From Tyto alba (taxonomy: Eukaryota; Chordata; Aves; Strigiformes; Tytonidae), in assembly GCF_018691265.1 (NCBI RefSeq), contig NW_024881328.1, positions 41,735,015 through 41,799,014 of the forward strand: a stretch of DNA of 64,000 nt, written 5' to 3'. The translations under genes and the position numbers were made by a program. The notes under the pieces were generated by a model. It was given only the letters and a program-made list of their open reading frames with translations. It ran no database searches and had not been told where the DNA came from. Shown here one piece after another: positions 34,961-48,100 of the stretch; the stretch's first letter is position 1, and every line of letters begins with the position of its first letter.

Positions 34961-37900
34961 TTGCTGTCCGTGGCCGAGCTTGTGAAGTAGTCGTGACCCC
35001 CCACCAAAGAGGCAGCAGCATCGATAGCAACGGCGTTCTCCGTCAAAAACCCCTGGAAGAGTCAGAAGGAACTCATTTACTCTAGGTAAATTACAGTGCA
35101 ACGAAGCGTCACTGTCATTAGTATAAACAAGTGTCATTAACGCATGCACGGTGTTGGGCGTTCGCCTCAGTGAATCCATTCCTAGGATCGATGTTTTATG
35201 GATTTAAACTCCAAAGCTGTAAAACGTGGAGCAAACTTTTAACGTAGGAAACAGTTCAGCGTAAGGACACCTTGGTCAGGAATAGCCTCAGGGAAATTCC
35301 TATCCACTGATTCTACTGACATATAGTATATCAATTAACAGAATAATTTCAATAAATTCCTTTTCCCCAAGAAAATACCTAAATGAAGCGTCGTTATTTG
35401 GATATACAGCTCTGGCCTGGCAAGACTGAGAAGCAGCTACGTTCCTTCCTTGATGCAGTTGTTTATGTTACCCACAACTACCTTTTTTGTGTTTTTAACA
35501 TAAATTATCTTTTTGAGTAACCTCTGCCTTCAGGGTTGACTACTTGGTAATGATAGGTCTTAAGGACAGAAGAGGCAAAGGTTTTCTAAAACTTAATGCA
35601 TTTATCACATCCATTGGTCTATATTCAAAAATCCAAACTGCTTTGGTTTGTTGCTATTTAAGAGGGCCTGGGAATGTCAGTCATGCCTATCATGTGATCT
35701 CCAGGGTGGAAATAGCTGTTCTGCTACTGTGACTGAATTCTTAACCTAAACAGTTTCAGAGAAAAAAACGTGCTAAGCTTGGCAGCAAGAGGGAGGATGG
35801 GAGCATCATGAAAAACAGGGCTTAATTGTACCATGAGCAATAGCACTTAGTCTCCTAGCAGGCATTTGTTCTCTGGCTAATCTACTGACGCTCTTGTTTC
35901 AGGTCTTCCTTGTAAACCCAAGGTGACCTGAAAGAGCTGAATGGAGGCTGCAGGGAATTCCTTCAACTAATGGCTGTGGTGCCACTTCTATCGGTCACCT
36001 CTACGAGAATTCTGTCCCATAATACGTGAGCTGCCTGAGGTAACCAGTCGCTACCAATTTATGCCAAACACATAGTAACTAGTTCCTGATATTTAAATAG
36101 CCCCAGTAACGCTTGGGCATTAAGCTTCTTGATGTGATGGCTGACACCACAAAACAAACTATGGCGGTGACAAAGGAAGCTGTGATGTGAGACTGAGTCT
36201 TTGGATACTCCTCAGTGTGTTACTTGAAAAACAGGCGTAACAGCAAATAGCCTCCACCTTCACCTCAATATGAAATGAACTTTCTTTATGTCAGCAACGA
36301 GTAGAGGGGACAGGGATGGGGCTGGGGGACCACTGGAGCCCAACCTCCCTGTCTGGGTCAGTGCCTGTTCATTCTACCAGAAATACTTCCGAAGATGCTA
36401 TCTGCAGGTGGGAACACGGTGGGGACACAGTAGAGGGGAGTGAGGACACGACACAGTAGCCTGTCAGCACATCCCCAGGGTGTCAGCAGCGCGAGGTGGT
36501 CTCAGCGGGGACTTCCCCTGTCCCCTTGCAGGTAGGGAAGCTGCAACAATAGAAGTGAGCTGATTGTTTCAGTTACCAAAGGGAGCTTATTTCTCCCTAG
36601 ATAGCTACTTCCTGCAAATTTTCCCATTCCGATCCTCCGAGAGGGAAGTCTTTAATTCAGGCTGAGGGAATAAAGCTTTCTCAGCGCTGGTTGCTCTCCA
36701 CTGCAAGGGTTGTCTTCTGCTCATTTGCATAGTTGAGGAGGAGAGGGCAAATATGGTCCTAGGTACCTGTGTCTCCTTCCCCTTTCCTTCTCAGCAGAAA
36801 TTGGTAAAATTTTTATTAGCTTTCTTGGTTTTATGTTCTAATTCTAGTAGGAGACTCTTGAGTGGACAAAAAAAAAAAAAAAAAACCAAAAAAAAACAAC
36901 AAACCAACCCAAAACAAACAAACAGGAAGAAACCCTTCCTTCCACTAGTGAGTGCCACTCAGAGTATTAATGACAACAAAGGACAATAAAGACTTGTGAA
37001 ACGTAAAAGGGCTTTTGCTTTCATTTACCTTAAACTGTTTGAAGAAGCGGATGGTATGTAGAAAGCTAGTAGATGAACACTATAATTCTCCCCTTTTCCT
37101 CCCTCTATCCTGATCCGGAACAGAAGCATTACCTCACATTAATTACCTTTCCAGAAAATGCCAGTGAGCAGCAGAGCAAAGAGTTAGGCAATAGCCTCTG
37201 TTGTATGTGATTGTTTCCACTGCTGCTGTACGCTTTGTATTCTTCCAACGCTGAAATTCATGGCAGGGCAAGATGTGAAAAACAACTCCCAGAGTAGTCT
37301 CAACTGTAAATGAATGCAACTACTACACACAAATTGAATAGGAGCATTAAAACCCCGTGTTAATATAAAGCCTTTTTCTAATACTCTGATCCATAGACCT
37401 TCTGTGAAGCTTTTGCTACCCCGACTTTTTACTACATAATAGCTTTTGTGTAAGCTTTGCAAAATGAAAGCAAAATATAAGCTACTGTTGCAGCTTACAT
37501 AGCTTTCTCATGTAAGGAGGTCATAACAATAAGTAGTATTTTCCTTTGCTTGCAGCTGAGATTAGCCTGAAATGCTGCTTGTGATGCACAGAGTGATGCT
37601 GGATACATCTCTTTGCTATTAGATGCTGTCCTAGAGTCTGGCATCTGAAGTGCTCCTTCAACCTTTAATGTGAATTGGCTAAGAGGATTACTTTGGCACC
37701 ACTGCTGTGAACATTCACGAATTTAGATTTGTTTTTCTTTGGTGTGGGACATGGCTATCTTGGGCACTTCACAGCTTTTCTGGGTCCACTTTTCTCAAAG
37801 GCAAGATGAACACTGAAGTTGGTGCTTGTCTCAAAGTCTGGGGAGGTCATGAAACTCAGACAATTTTTACAAGTATATAAGGGCTGTTGGGCTTTAAGTA

Positions 37901-40900
37901 AAGCATACGTAGTGGTCCCAGCCCCAGTGTGGGTTGGCCTTCTGTCACTGGTTTTCCTTTCTGAGGGTGAAAGCTTTCCACTGCACCATGTTCCCATGCT
38001 TCCGTGCTTAGGTCTAATAACAAAGTTCCATCTGTGTTGGCCTCCTACTCCTCCTCCCCATCTGGTAAATCCACTCATTGCCGTGACTACAGAAAGCTGA
38101 ATTGGATGGTTTCATTCTGATTTCGGTACCTTAGTCTTTGAAGGTATTCAGTAAGTGAAAAGCAGCATTGAATCAACATCTCGAGCAGCTTTACCTCCCA
38201 TCGGATGACTATGCTCATCCACTTCATGCTATTTTCAGTCCATCCACCATGGCCTAATTCTACAGAAAGTGTAGAAAAGAACTTTGAGGATATGCAGTTG
38301 ATGAACTTGGACTGAGGGCGTATGGACAATTAAATTTTGCTTTTGGAACTGAGCCCAAGTGTGTCAGTAAAAACAAGCAGCAGAGTTTGACCTTAATGTA
38401 AGTACAATTGTAGAAGAGTTCCATGGAGAAGTTGCAGGCAGTGTTCACAATCCATTAAGCTGATGTTTAAGTACAGATCCTGGAAATGGAGAACTCTTGT
38501 GGAATTTCATTTAAACACCCACTGTTAACTTCCTCTAATGGTTTGTTATGACATGGTAGAGCATGCTTTCCTGACTGCTGAAATGGGAATTAGGCATGAC
38601 TAGCTTCTAGTTACTAAACCGGTAGCTGAAATGTTGACTGGGGGGGGAAGAAAAAAAAAAGAGTTGAAACATCCTATCTGTGCCAGGAATTAATATAAAT
38701 ACACTCAGATATCACAGATAACTAGACACAGAGGATCATTTGTAGATCTAGCAGAAAGGGGATTAACTGAGAAAACTGAGAACATAAGGACCCCTGGATC
38801 ATCCAAGAGAAGTTGTAAGAGAAGTCTAGCTGATAATTGTAAGCAACATTTCACTTGGACTGTTTCAGCATCTGTTCATGATCTTAAACCCTGGCTGTTC
38901 ATGTGATTACTGTTGGTATGAGCAGTGTTTTGTTTAATGTGCCGGGCGTGTCTGGAAAAATGCAGGAGATGGAGTGTTAGAGATGCATCTTTGTGCCTAC
39001 TAATACTGACATTGCCATAAAGACTGAAATCAAACCCATAGGGAAACATCAAGTTTTCCTGAATTTGTCATACTCTGCAGTGAAATGTCAGTATGAAAAC
39101 TTAAATAGGTTAAGCTTCCACTGGTAACAAATTGGGATGAAATTCTGTTATTTTAATGGGTAAAGATTTGGGTCAGTCAGTTACTATTACAGAATGATTA
39201 GATTGCTCAAGAGGCTTTGAAACAAATGTAACTAATGAATTAACCTCATTCACAGAGTGTGAAATCTGTTCTAGGAGAAATGCCAGCTACTTCAAACAAT
39301 ACTAATTATGGAGTAGCAACAACAAGCGGTTTTCAAAGATGTAGCTCATTCCTCAGTGTTCTGTCATAACTGGGAAAACGCTGTTCTGTACCAAATCTGT
39401 TTGAAAAAAGGTGGGATGGCAAAAGCAACCTACATTTCTGAAGGTGGAAGCACAGATCAAATCCCTTGCAAGGTCCAATTATCCTACTTTAAGGGTCTTC
39501 TACTCAGAAGTGAACTACATACTGGCATTCTGCTGCAGAGCAATGAACGAGCAATAACCATATGTGCTCACCGTATGGGGAAAGGTGTCCTAGAGTCACC
39601 TCTTGATTCTAGCCCCAGGGACTTGGGTTTTTTCACTTAACTGAAGTTTTCTGAAATGTTGAAATGAACCATCACTTAAACTGCTCAAGTTTTGGCTCCT
39701 TGTTAATCTGAGTTTCACTGTAAAACCATTTACAGTATTTGAGATTTGCAGAACTATTATCTGCATTTAACCAAAGACATTGTTCAGATCTGGACTTGTG
39801 CTGTAGCTTTGCTCAGGCTCATAATGGTCAGTGTTCTAGGTTTAAGGCAGGGACTTAAAATGTTCACGGTGAAAATAAATGGCTTCTTCAGATGAAGAAA
39901 GAAAGATGGTTTTAAGTCCTAAATTCTACCCGTGCTAGCCAAAGCTTAGACAGCTTAATTTCAGGAAAGACTTGAATCGTATGCAGTAAAAGACCTTGTT
40001 CAATTGCAAGTTATATGACACGGGTATCCCTGAGTCAGGGCCCAGCTAACACCCTGAATTCTGTACCAGGGTGAATCCACTGACAGCTTCATATGCCACT
40101 TCCGAGATACTTGGCACTTTATTGAGCTTCTATCATGGCTAAATATGATTACATTGGAAGTGTCTCTAAGCTTGTTGCTGTTGTCACTTTCTTGACAGAG
40201 AATCAATATTTGATTCACCACATAATTCCATAATCACTTCAGCTGTGGTATGCTGACAGGGCTCTAAAAGTTTCGGAAAATTGTAGGCTCAGTTGTTACG
40301 TTTGAACTTTCAGACATGTGCAATTGATTTAATGCAGAGAAACCACAGGAGACGTCACTCTGGATTAGTTCAACCGAATCTTTTAGAACAATTATCTTAA
40401 TTTTTAATAACATGTTATATGCACAATGCTATAACATCCATTGATAAGGAATGAAGAAACAGGATAAGAAATTGATATAGTAAAGTCAAAACTGGCAAAA
40501 CTGTGACCTGGACACTATGCTACAAGGACCTGCTGGTAACGGTCATGGAAGATCATGATCCCAGGCCTGTAATAAGGAGATGTATCTGTTGCTGAGTTAT
40601 TAAGCAGGCTCCGTTACTTAGGGTCTAAAGAGCAGTATGGATCTTCCTGGTGTGAGAGAGGTAGTGATCCACCCTTCCTTTTCCCTGTCCCCCCTCCAGA
40701 AAAGGAAGGTAGCAAAGGAGTCTTCACAGACTTTGCGCTGCCACAAATGTTCCCTTCGGTCTGAAGGCAAGATGGAAATCAGAACCACGATCTCCCTTGC
40801 TGGTGAAGATTCCACCTGCATTACTTTAAGAGCATGACGTTGCACAAGTGGCTAACCCAACATCCCCCAGTATGGATCCTAGGTGACAGATTGCACACTT

Positions 40901-43900
40901 TATATAGCAACTTGAAATATACAGCCGCAGAACACAGCTATGTACCTCAACATTTGTCTGGTAAGAAAGCAAAACATTTTATTCGGTGTTATGGGGAGGA
41001 GTGTGAGCCATTGCTAATCAGTGAAGGGATGCAAAAGAGCATGAAAACAAAGCTGAGGATGGTAGTCAGGGCTGGTCATGGTACTTCCTTACATTTCAGA
41101 TGAGAAATCTTGTTCTTTCTGCCCTTGACACTTGTGTGTGTCATGGCAGTAGTATTCACATGCTTGTGAATACTAACATCAGAAAAACAGCCAGCAGTAG
41201 ACTGTAGCTTGGCAAAGGAGTAGGACACACTTGACTGTAGCTGTGCAACAGGCTGCCTGGCCAAGAAGAGGAGTGCTGTCAGGCAGCACCAAATTCTGTG
41301 GGAGGACACGGTGGGTGTGTAGAATTGTTCACTTTAATGCTTGTGCTCTCTGGATGGCGATGGGCTCCTGGCAGCAACATCTGGAGTACAGCCCTACTGC
41401 TTGTTACAAACAGGTCTGGCCACGTACCAAACCCAGTAGTTCTACCGATGGTGTTTATTCGTATGGGTATTTGACATCAGTGTAACGTAAAATCACCTGT
41501 CTTCAGAACTTGCCCTTCAAAATCAGTGATATTTACTTGGCACGGTAACTCCAGCCCTTCAGCTTTCCCATGTGAAAGCAACACAGCCAGCCCCTCGTCC
41601 CCAGTGGACGATATTCCTGAATGTTGCACTGTGCCAGAAAGGGGTCCCCAAAAAGCTGTCGTCTAGGACGTGGTCGCCACAGAAGCTGGTGAGATTTACT
41701 ATGTGTCTGTGTTAGTTCTCTGAGCTGCCTAACAGCTCACTGGTAACAACTCACATTTTTGCAGCTCAAGAAGTATCATGGCAGAGCCGGCGCTCTCATG
41801 GCCTGCTTGCGCTGCAATGCAGTCTGTGGAAAGATCCCGGGCAGAATTCCCAGGAAAGGGTCTGGTACTCACTGCTTGTATGCATCACCTTGTATGCCCC
41901 CGTTCTGTAGCTGTAGCTTCCTCATAAAGATGTAATAAAATCCCGTGGGCTATTTGTCTAGAGATAAGGAAAGGCTCCTGGCACATTTCCATCGTCACAT
42001 TTTGCTTATGGTTTGACCAGGTTTGTCTGACCTAGTTCTGTTCATAAACTGGGCTTAATGGTAGAGTCCTGGAAATGTTCCCAGCTGCTAAAGCCAGGCT
42101 ATTCCCTCTGCAGTAATTAATTGCAGTTCAAAAGCCCTTCACCAGCTATGTATCATAACATTAACATAAAAAAAAACCATGTTCTCTGGGATTCTAAGCT
42201 TTGAACAAGCTTCTTACGGTAGCAAGACTTCTATTCAATATCACAAGGGCACCATGGGACCCTGCTCATCAGTTGCTTGCTGCTAAGTACATACTGAACT
42301 GGAAAATCTCTTTCCTGTGTACCCATTATAGAACCATTATCACAGAATAAAATGAAGCTTTGGATTGTTTTTACTAAGCTGGGTGTGATTTTTAATTCCA
42401 GTGTAACTTTCCATCATTGGCAAAAAAGAATTTGGGAACAAGCATAAGGAAATGAAACTTGATACCCGATAATAATTTGAATACCATGAGGCTCCGGGAG
42501 AGTGCTCAACAATTATTACAGACAGGGAGAATTGTTAGCACTAACTGTCTAGCAAAGAGGCACCTTTTCACTGAACTAAGGGTACCTAAATCACACTCAT
42601 TCCATCTAAACTGTGTAAAGGACATAGTAAAGAAATGTCCTGTTTTCTGTGTAGGGTCAGCTTCATCCAGAAGTGATTTGGACAAGTCCAAAGCTCGGGT
42701 CACCTTCCACGAACATGTGCATGAATTTACAGGGTCAGTAAGTAAAAACTACATGAGGGACCTCAGGCCCTAAACTTCCAAAGTTTCCCTGGCTCTTACA
42801 GTTTAAAATGCAGGTTTTCTTGTGCTTGCTGTTAGGAATATGCAACCTGCAACTCAAAATGTTGTGTCTGATCTCCCTTAATAGTTGAACTCTGCCTCAA
42901 TATGCCATTTAGTGCATGCATCAGTAACAGAGAGAGCAGGAGACTATTGTAAAACCTATTGATTCTACAGCTTTATAAAAAGCAAGAGGTTTGAATTCCC
43001 CTGGAACGAATATTCACGTGCTTAAACTAGCTATTGACTGTGTGAATTGTAGAGGAACCTCCTTCTGGCATCGAAGTTCCTGAGATGGGTCCTTTGCGAT
43101 TTCCTGGACCTGAACTGTGTCATCTGCGCTTGCTTCCAGCTTACTGGGAAGCGTGGAGCTAACGCCATGAGCCGGTGCAGAGTTCAAACTGGGAGCTGTG
43201 GGTACCTGCCTGGGTGAGGAAGGATCTTCTGAAATGTTGCAGTTAGGGAACGGTAGGTTGCTCCTAGTCAAGGTGCACAACCTGAGGTATATGTCCGATA
43301 TCACTGAAGATCAGCTTAATCAACATAGTTTCCATCAAAGGCCAGAAATCCTGTGTAAAGAGTGTTTCTTCACGTGGATGGAAGTGACTAAGATGGATGT
43401 GACTACTGCAGAAGTTCCAATGAACCCTCCCCTGCATAATTTATATCCCCTTCTTCAAAATAAATCACGTCATTTCTTTTATGTCCAGTTCTAGCCTCTC
43501 AGCAGCAATTCTTGTTGCTCATCAGTTCATGTGCAACCACTGAAGCAAGCTGGAGGATGAGATTTTAAAGCCTAATGTTACCAAAGATTAACACAGCTTT
43601 TTTTGTTGAGAAAGTCTGAGCCCTGGCCCCACAGCCTTCCACTGCGGAATGCTCAGAGGCCCCAGAGATGGATCCTTCAGCAGAGAAGCCCTGAGTAAAA
43701 TGGAGTTGTCTTACTGTCTGCTAGTAGGAAGGCAAATAATACAGATGACCTTGCTAGTGTGTTCAGGAGGGGAAGGAATATATTGTGCTTGGGTTGTATT
43801 GCATGTTACAGAAAGACAAGTTCACTGCAAGTGAAAAGAAGTGGAAGAGTTTGAAAAATAAGTAGAATCAGAGCCTTAAGGAGCTGTTAGCAGTAAAAAC

Positions 43901-45087
43901 CACTTCCACCGGCCCTACACTGAAAAGGGAAGCATCCAAAAGCTGGACGTTGCTCATAGTCACTGTTTCTGTAACTTCCACAATAATTGTCTGAAGACTG
44001 ATGTCAGGACACAGATGTATGTGTTCAGATGTATTTTCTCGGACAGAAAACATTTCCTCTACTTTGCAGAGGCTGCTTAGATCCCTTCTGCTGCACTTGA
44101 GTTATTTGAAAAATTTGCCTTAACTTTCCTGACTCTAGGAGAGGGAAGGGCTGGTCCCCTCAGCCAACATCTGAAGGTGGGCAGTGTGTTAAAAAGAGAG
44201 GTCAAGTGTGGTTCAGTAGCTTTCAAAATAGGTCTTGGGGTATTTTAAGAACAACACTTCATTTAAAGTCTAAAGACTGAATTGTGACACCCTTCAAAGA
44301 GAGCGAAGTTGTTACTTTTAGGATGGCTCCTGTGGCACTATCAAGTCCCTTGAAGTGTTCCTAAGGCAGCAGAACTACCACATATCTGCAGTGTGGAATG
44401 CGTTGCTTTCAAAGCATACAAAGCCGAAACACCTCAAAGCTTAGCCTCATCTTTGTCTACAGTTTCAACTCGTGTCACTACTTTGAAATGCAAGATAAAA
44501 TGTAGACTTAGGTCTCCTTGAACTCAACTGACTTGAGGGAACTACAGACACGATGGACTGGCATTTTGCAGGCAGGAGGCTAGGATGCAGGCATGTCTCT
44601 GCCCTTTGTCCTTAGTTCAACACAGAATGCAACAGACTGCTATTGACCCAGATCTCAAGGGTCAAAAAACAGGGGAGTTTTGGCACTGGTTTTCTGAATA
44701 GTAGGCTGGATGAAGTAAGATGAAAGTATGTCATGGATTCTTACTTGCTCCTTTCCAATCATCTGAGCTGTCACAAGTGTGACTGCCTCATTATCCTTGG
44801 GCCCTCAGCTGCATTTTGATGACCTGCATGGGAAGTGTTTAAAGCTACCACTCCAGACTCTTGAGTGCTCTGGACAAGGCTGCAGTCTTGATTGCATTGG
44901 AAAGGTTTAAAGTTGAATCAGCCATCATAAAATTTAATAAAGCAAGTGAAAAAATTCTGCTGTGGTCTCCAGTAGCAGCACTTCAGGTGTACTGTCTTGA
45001 GAACTTTAAACGCTTATTTGTGGTTTTGTCTATTCTCTACTCGATTTGAAAAAGGTGTAGTAGACCCTTAAATATTCCCTGGGCAAT
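34961..45087. other. Gene-poor upstream region; no gene recognised
   Basis: No coding exon with a recognisable protein was found. The sequence is mostly unique and AT-rich. It has an A run with an A/C-rich continuation at about 36869-36922, a G-run plus A-run at about 38641-38660, and a moderately GC-rich patch at about 36300-36535 of unknown nature. In mammals the gene upstream of AGAP1 is SH3BP4, separated by a long desert; the same is inferred here, but SH3BP4 itself is not in the window. Confidence 0.55.
36869..36922. repeat. A-run with A/C-rich tail
   Basis: About 17 A followed by AAACC, AAC and AAAC units. It resembles other A/C-rich low-complexity tracts in the window. Confidence 0.85.
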
Positions 45088-45111
45088 TGGGGGTGGGGGG
45101 GTGGGGGGGGG
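45088..45111 (+). other. G-quadruplex-prone run
   Basis: The plus strand has runs of about 6, 7 and 9 G separated by single T, within 24 bp. Four stacked G-triplets are possible with short loops. It is intergenic, with no gene assignment. Confidence 0.8.
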
Positions 45112-48100
45112 TCCTCTGTAGCATTAGGCTGTATGTAACCTGCGATAGAGTAGTCTCAAAGCTGAGATAAACTATTGCAGAGGTAGTTCTGTTTCTTAGC
45201 CTGGAAAACAGGATAGAAAATTCATTCCTCATACAGCTGACAAACATACGTGCACATCTGCTGGAGCTATGCATGCTAAATAGACCTGGAATTGCTGTTG
45301 CCTTGCAGAACATGAAATCTGGACGGCAAATGGTTATCTGACATGAAATTCTTGGCAGAAGTCTCAAAAGCTAAGCTCAGCCCTATACTTTGTTCTTGAA
45401 GGGATATAGGTTTAATTGGAAGCTAATACTTTTGTTGGAAGCATCATGTTCAAAAGGACAAAAATATTACTGGTTTTTAGGAATAGTATAAATCCTGTAG
45501 GTGCAAGTCACGGTCTATTGGAATTAACAGAGGTAAAATCTCAAGCAAGGGCTTCAAGATGCTGGTTGTCAATGCCAAGATAAATTGCATATATCAGGAA
45601 CTATGCTTCATGGCTCTCGTGTCTAAATAAACTTGTGAGTTCAGTTAAGAAGGTACTCTAAGAATGTACAAGTCCTACTCGTAAACTTGGTTGTCTGATG
45701 CCAATCTGAATAATTTACGGGGATGGAAACAATAGATTTCATGGCCTGAGACCTCACTTTTGGGAGACGGGTCAAAGTTGTAGCTGGGGTGGTTGTGCAG
45801 TAAAGATCAGTGGTCTCTTGGGTTGTAAAGCTTAGGGGGGCACACTGTTTTGCAAATATTCATGTTAGTTTTTTGGGTTACTGCTCTAGGAGCCGTGTTA
45901 GCCACCAAGGATTGCTGTAAGGTATCCAGGTCTGCTAGTAGATAGAAAACCAGTGAAGAGCACAGCTGCACTAGTGATTACAGCTGCACGCTCGTTCTGC
46001 ATTCTTTGCGTAAATCGACTGCTCCTGGCAGAGTGAAGGAGCTTGTCTTTTCTCTAGGGCTACGGCTGGGGTCCATCATATGTTACAGCACTCATGGCAG
46101 CCTGATCTCAAGCAGACAGAATGATGTGGTAACTCTGCATCTTAAATCTTGTGAAAAAAATACCAAGAGGAAGTGTACTTCCAAGTGAAAATAGGGAAAC
46201 AACTGGGAAGGAGAGTAACCTAATGCAACTTCATAACCAAAACAGCATTACAGCATTGCAAAGAAATACAGGGAAGTGAAGAGTCTCTTCCCAGAAAAAT
46301 TTCCCTCTATAACAATCAATTCATTTACTATGGCAAGGGTGTGCAGCTCTAGAGTGACTTGGAGCTTCCCCTATCTCAGTAACCGAAACAAAGATGTAAT
46401 GGAGTTGCTGGTTCCTCTAAACAGGCTGCATAGAAAACTTTCAAAGGGATCTTTTCTTGCACAGCAGTACGGGCAATCGCCACTGCCTCAGATGTTAGGA
46501 GCAGAACCAGAAGCAACTTGGAAGTGCAGTATTTAGTGGGAAATGGGGCAGTTAAATGCAAGAATTGATCACATTTGCCTAATGGCTGTCTTTGTAAGAG
46601 GACCAATAAAAGGCAATCGATAACACTCTCTCCCTGCAGGACACTCCAGGGGCTGTGTATGACCACCTTCTGGCTGAGATCCTGAAGCTGCTCTGGAGAG
46701 ACATTTGAAACTTGATCCAAAATTCTGTTTCACTGTTTAGATGTTTCTGGGAAGTGTTCAGAGCAAAACAGGCATGAAAGCTGTGTAAGAGATGGGTCAG
46801 TTTGGGGCATGTAAGGACAAAACATGGCACACGTGAACTTGTGGCATTCCAACAGTTAGGACCCTTCAGCTGCATTGCACACCTTAGGGATCACCTGGCG
46901 CACGAATGCACTGGGAAGGGAGTCTGGCCTGTTGTGGCCGCTGGCACAGAGCGCTGGGCTGGCATTTGCCTTTGGAAGGTGAGTTGTCTTTTGCTAGACA
47001 GCTGGGTGACAGCAAGTTTTTTTCAGTGTAAAAAGGGAATAGTGAAATCACTTGTAAAGTGTTTCAAACTGTAGCGAGAGCCAAATTTGCAATGTCTATA
47101 AGACTGAAGAACATCTGCCTTGTTGCTGAACTGTATAGGTTGCAGGGATAGTCAGGTTAAATATCATTAATCATATCTGATCTATATGGAAACATGTGGC
47201 AAGGGTGTGGGCAACATAAGGAATCAAACAAACTTGGGGTCTTTTCCAAGTGAGGGATACCAGCAGACTTGCATCCTGCTTTCACCTCAGTCTTCTGGGA
47301 CAGATTATCTGGAAACAGTTAATCAAGTGCTTGCTTGGTTATGTACAAAGGGCTCCACATTCAAATTGTATGGCACATGGGTGTTGTAAATCAGCAGAAC
47401 CTGAAAGAAGAAAATGAACTGTAAACCTGCTAAAAGTGCTCTAAGCTTCTCTCAGCTCCTTCAAAGTACCTGCGTAACAGCAATAGAAACGGGGCATTGT
47501 TGCAAAGAAAATCGTCCCAGCAATGGCCAAATCGTGCTTCGTAGTGAGTCACAGTTCACTAATGAGTTCATAATTCACGATGCACCTGGTTGAGCCGGAG
47601 TTTTTGACCCCAAAGAGGTTAGTTCTCCAAGAAGACATTCCTGGTCATCTGGCAACTGAGCTTGACAGAGATATTGTGGGGGTTTTGTGTCTAATGCTAG
47701 CGTTAAAGCGATGGTTAACTTCTAGTCCTGCTTTTATCTATGATGCAATAAGATGCAATAGAATTATGAGTTTGTCAGAGATCTCAGACTTTATTAAACA
47801 CCTGAAAATTTGTAATAATCTGGCATAATGCATATGATGGAAGAGCAGTGTTTGTGTCTTGCCAGCTTATTTCCATCACTTTAACCTGGAGTTTGAAGTA
47901 AGAAGACACTGGTGTACGTAGTGCCAGTTGATGGGATCCGACTCGGCATAAGCTTCACTGGCGTGTCTAGTCAGCAGGCTGCCTTCTGAAGAGTCCTGAT
48001 GGTGATACTCACTTCAGCATTTGTCTGGTTGGAATGTACCGTCAAAATGCGTTAAAAGTTGACTGGATCACCTCTAGACAAGCTAATGATGAATTCTTAC

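Noticed and set aside
43014..43304. Minus-strand frame of 96 codons with Ser/Pro-rich composition
   Set aside because: No splice signals at the expected edges and no family recognised.
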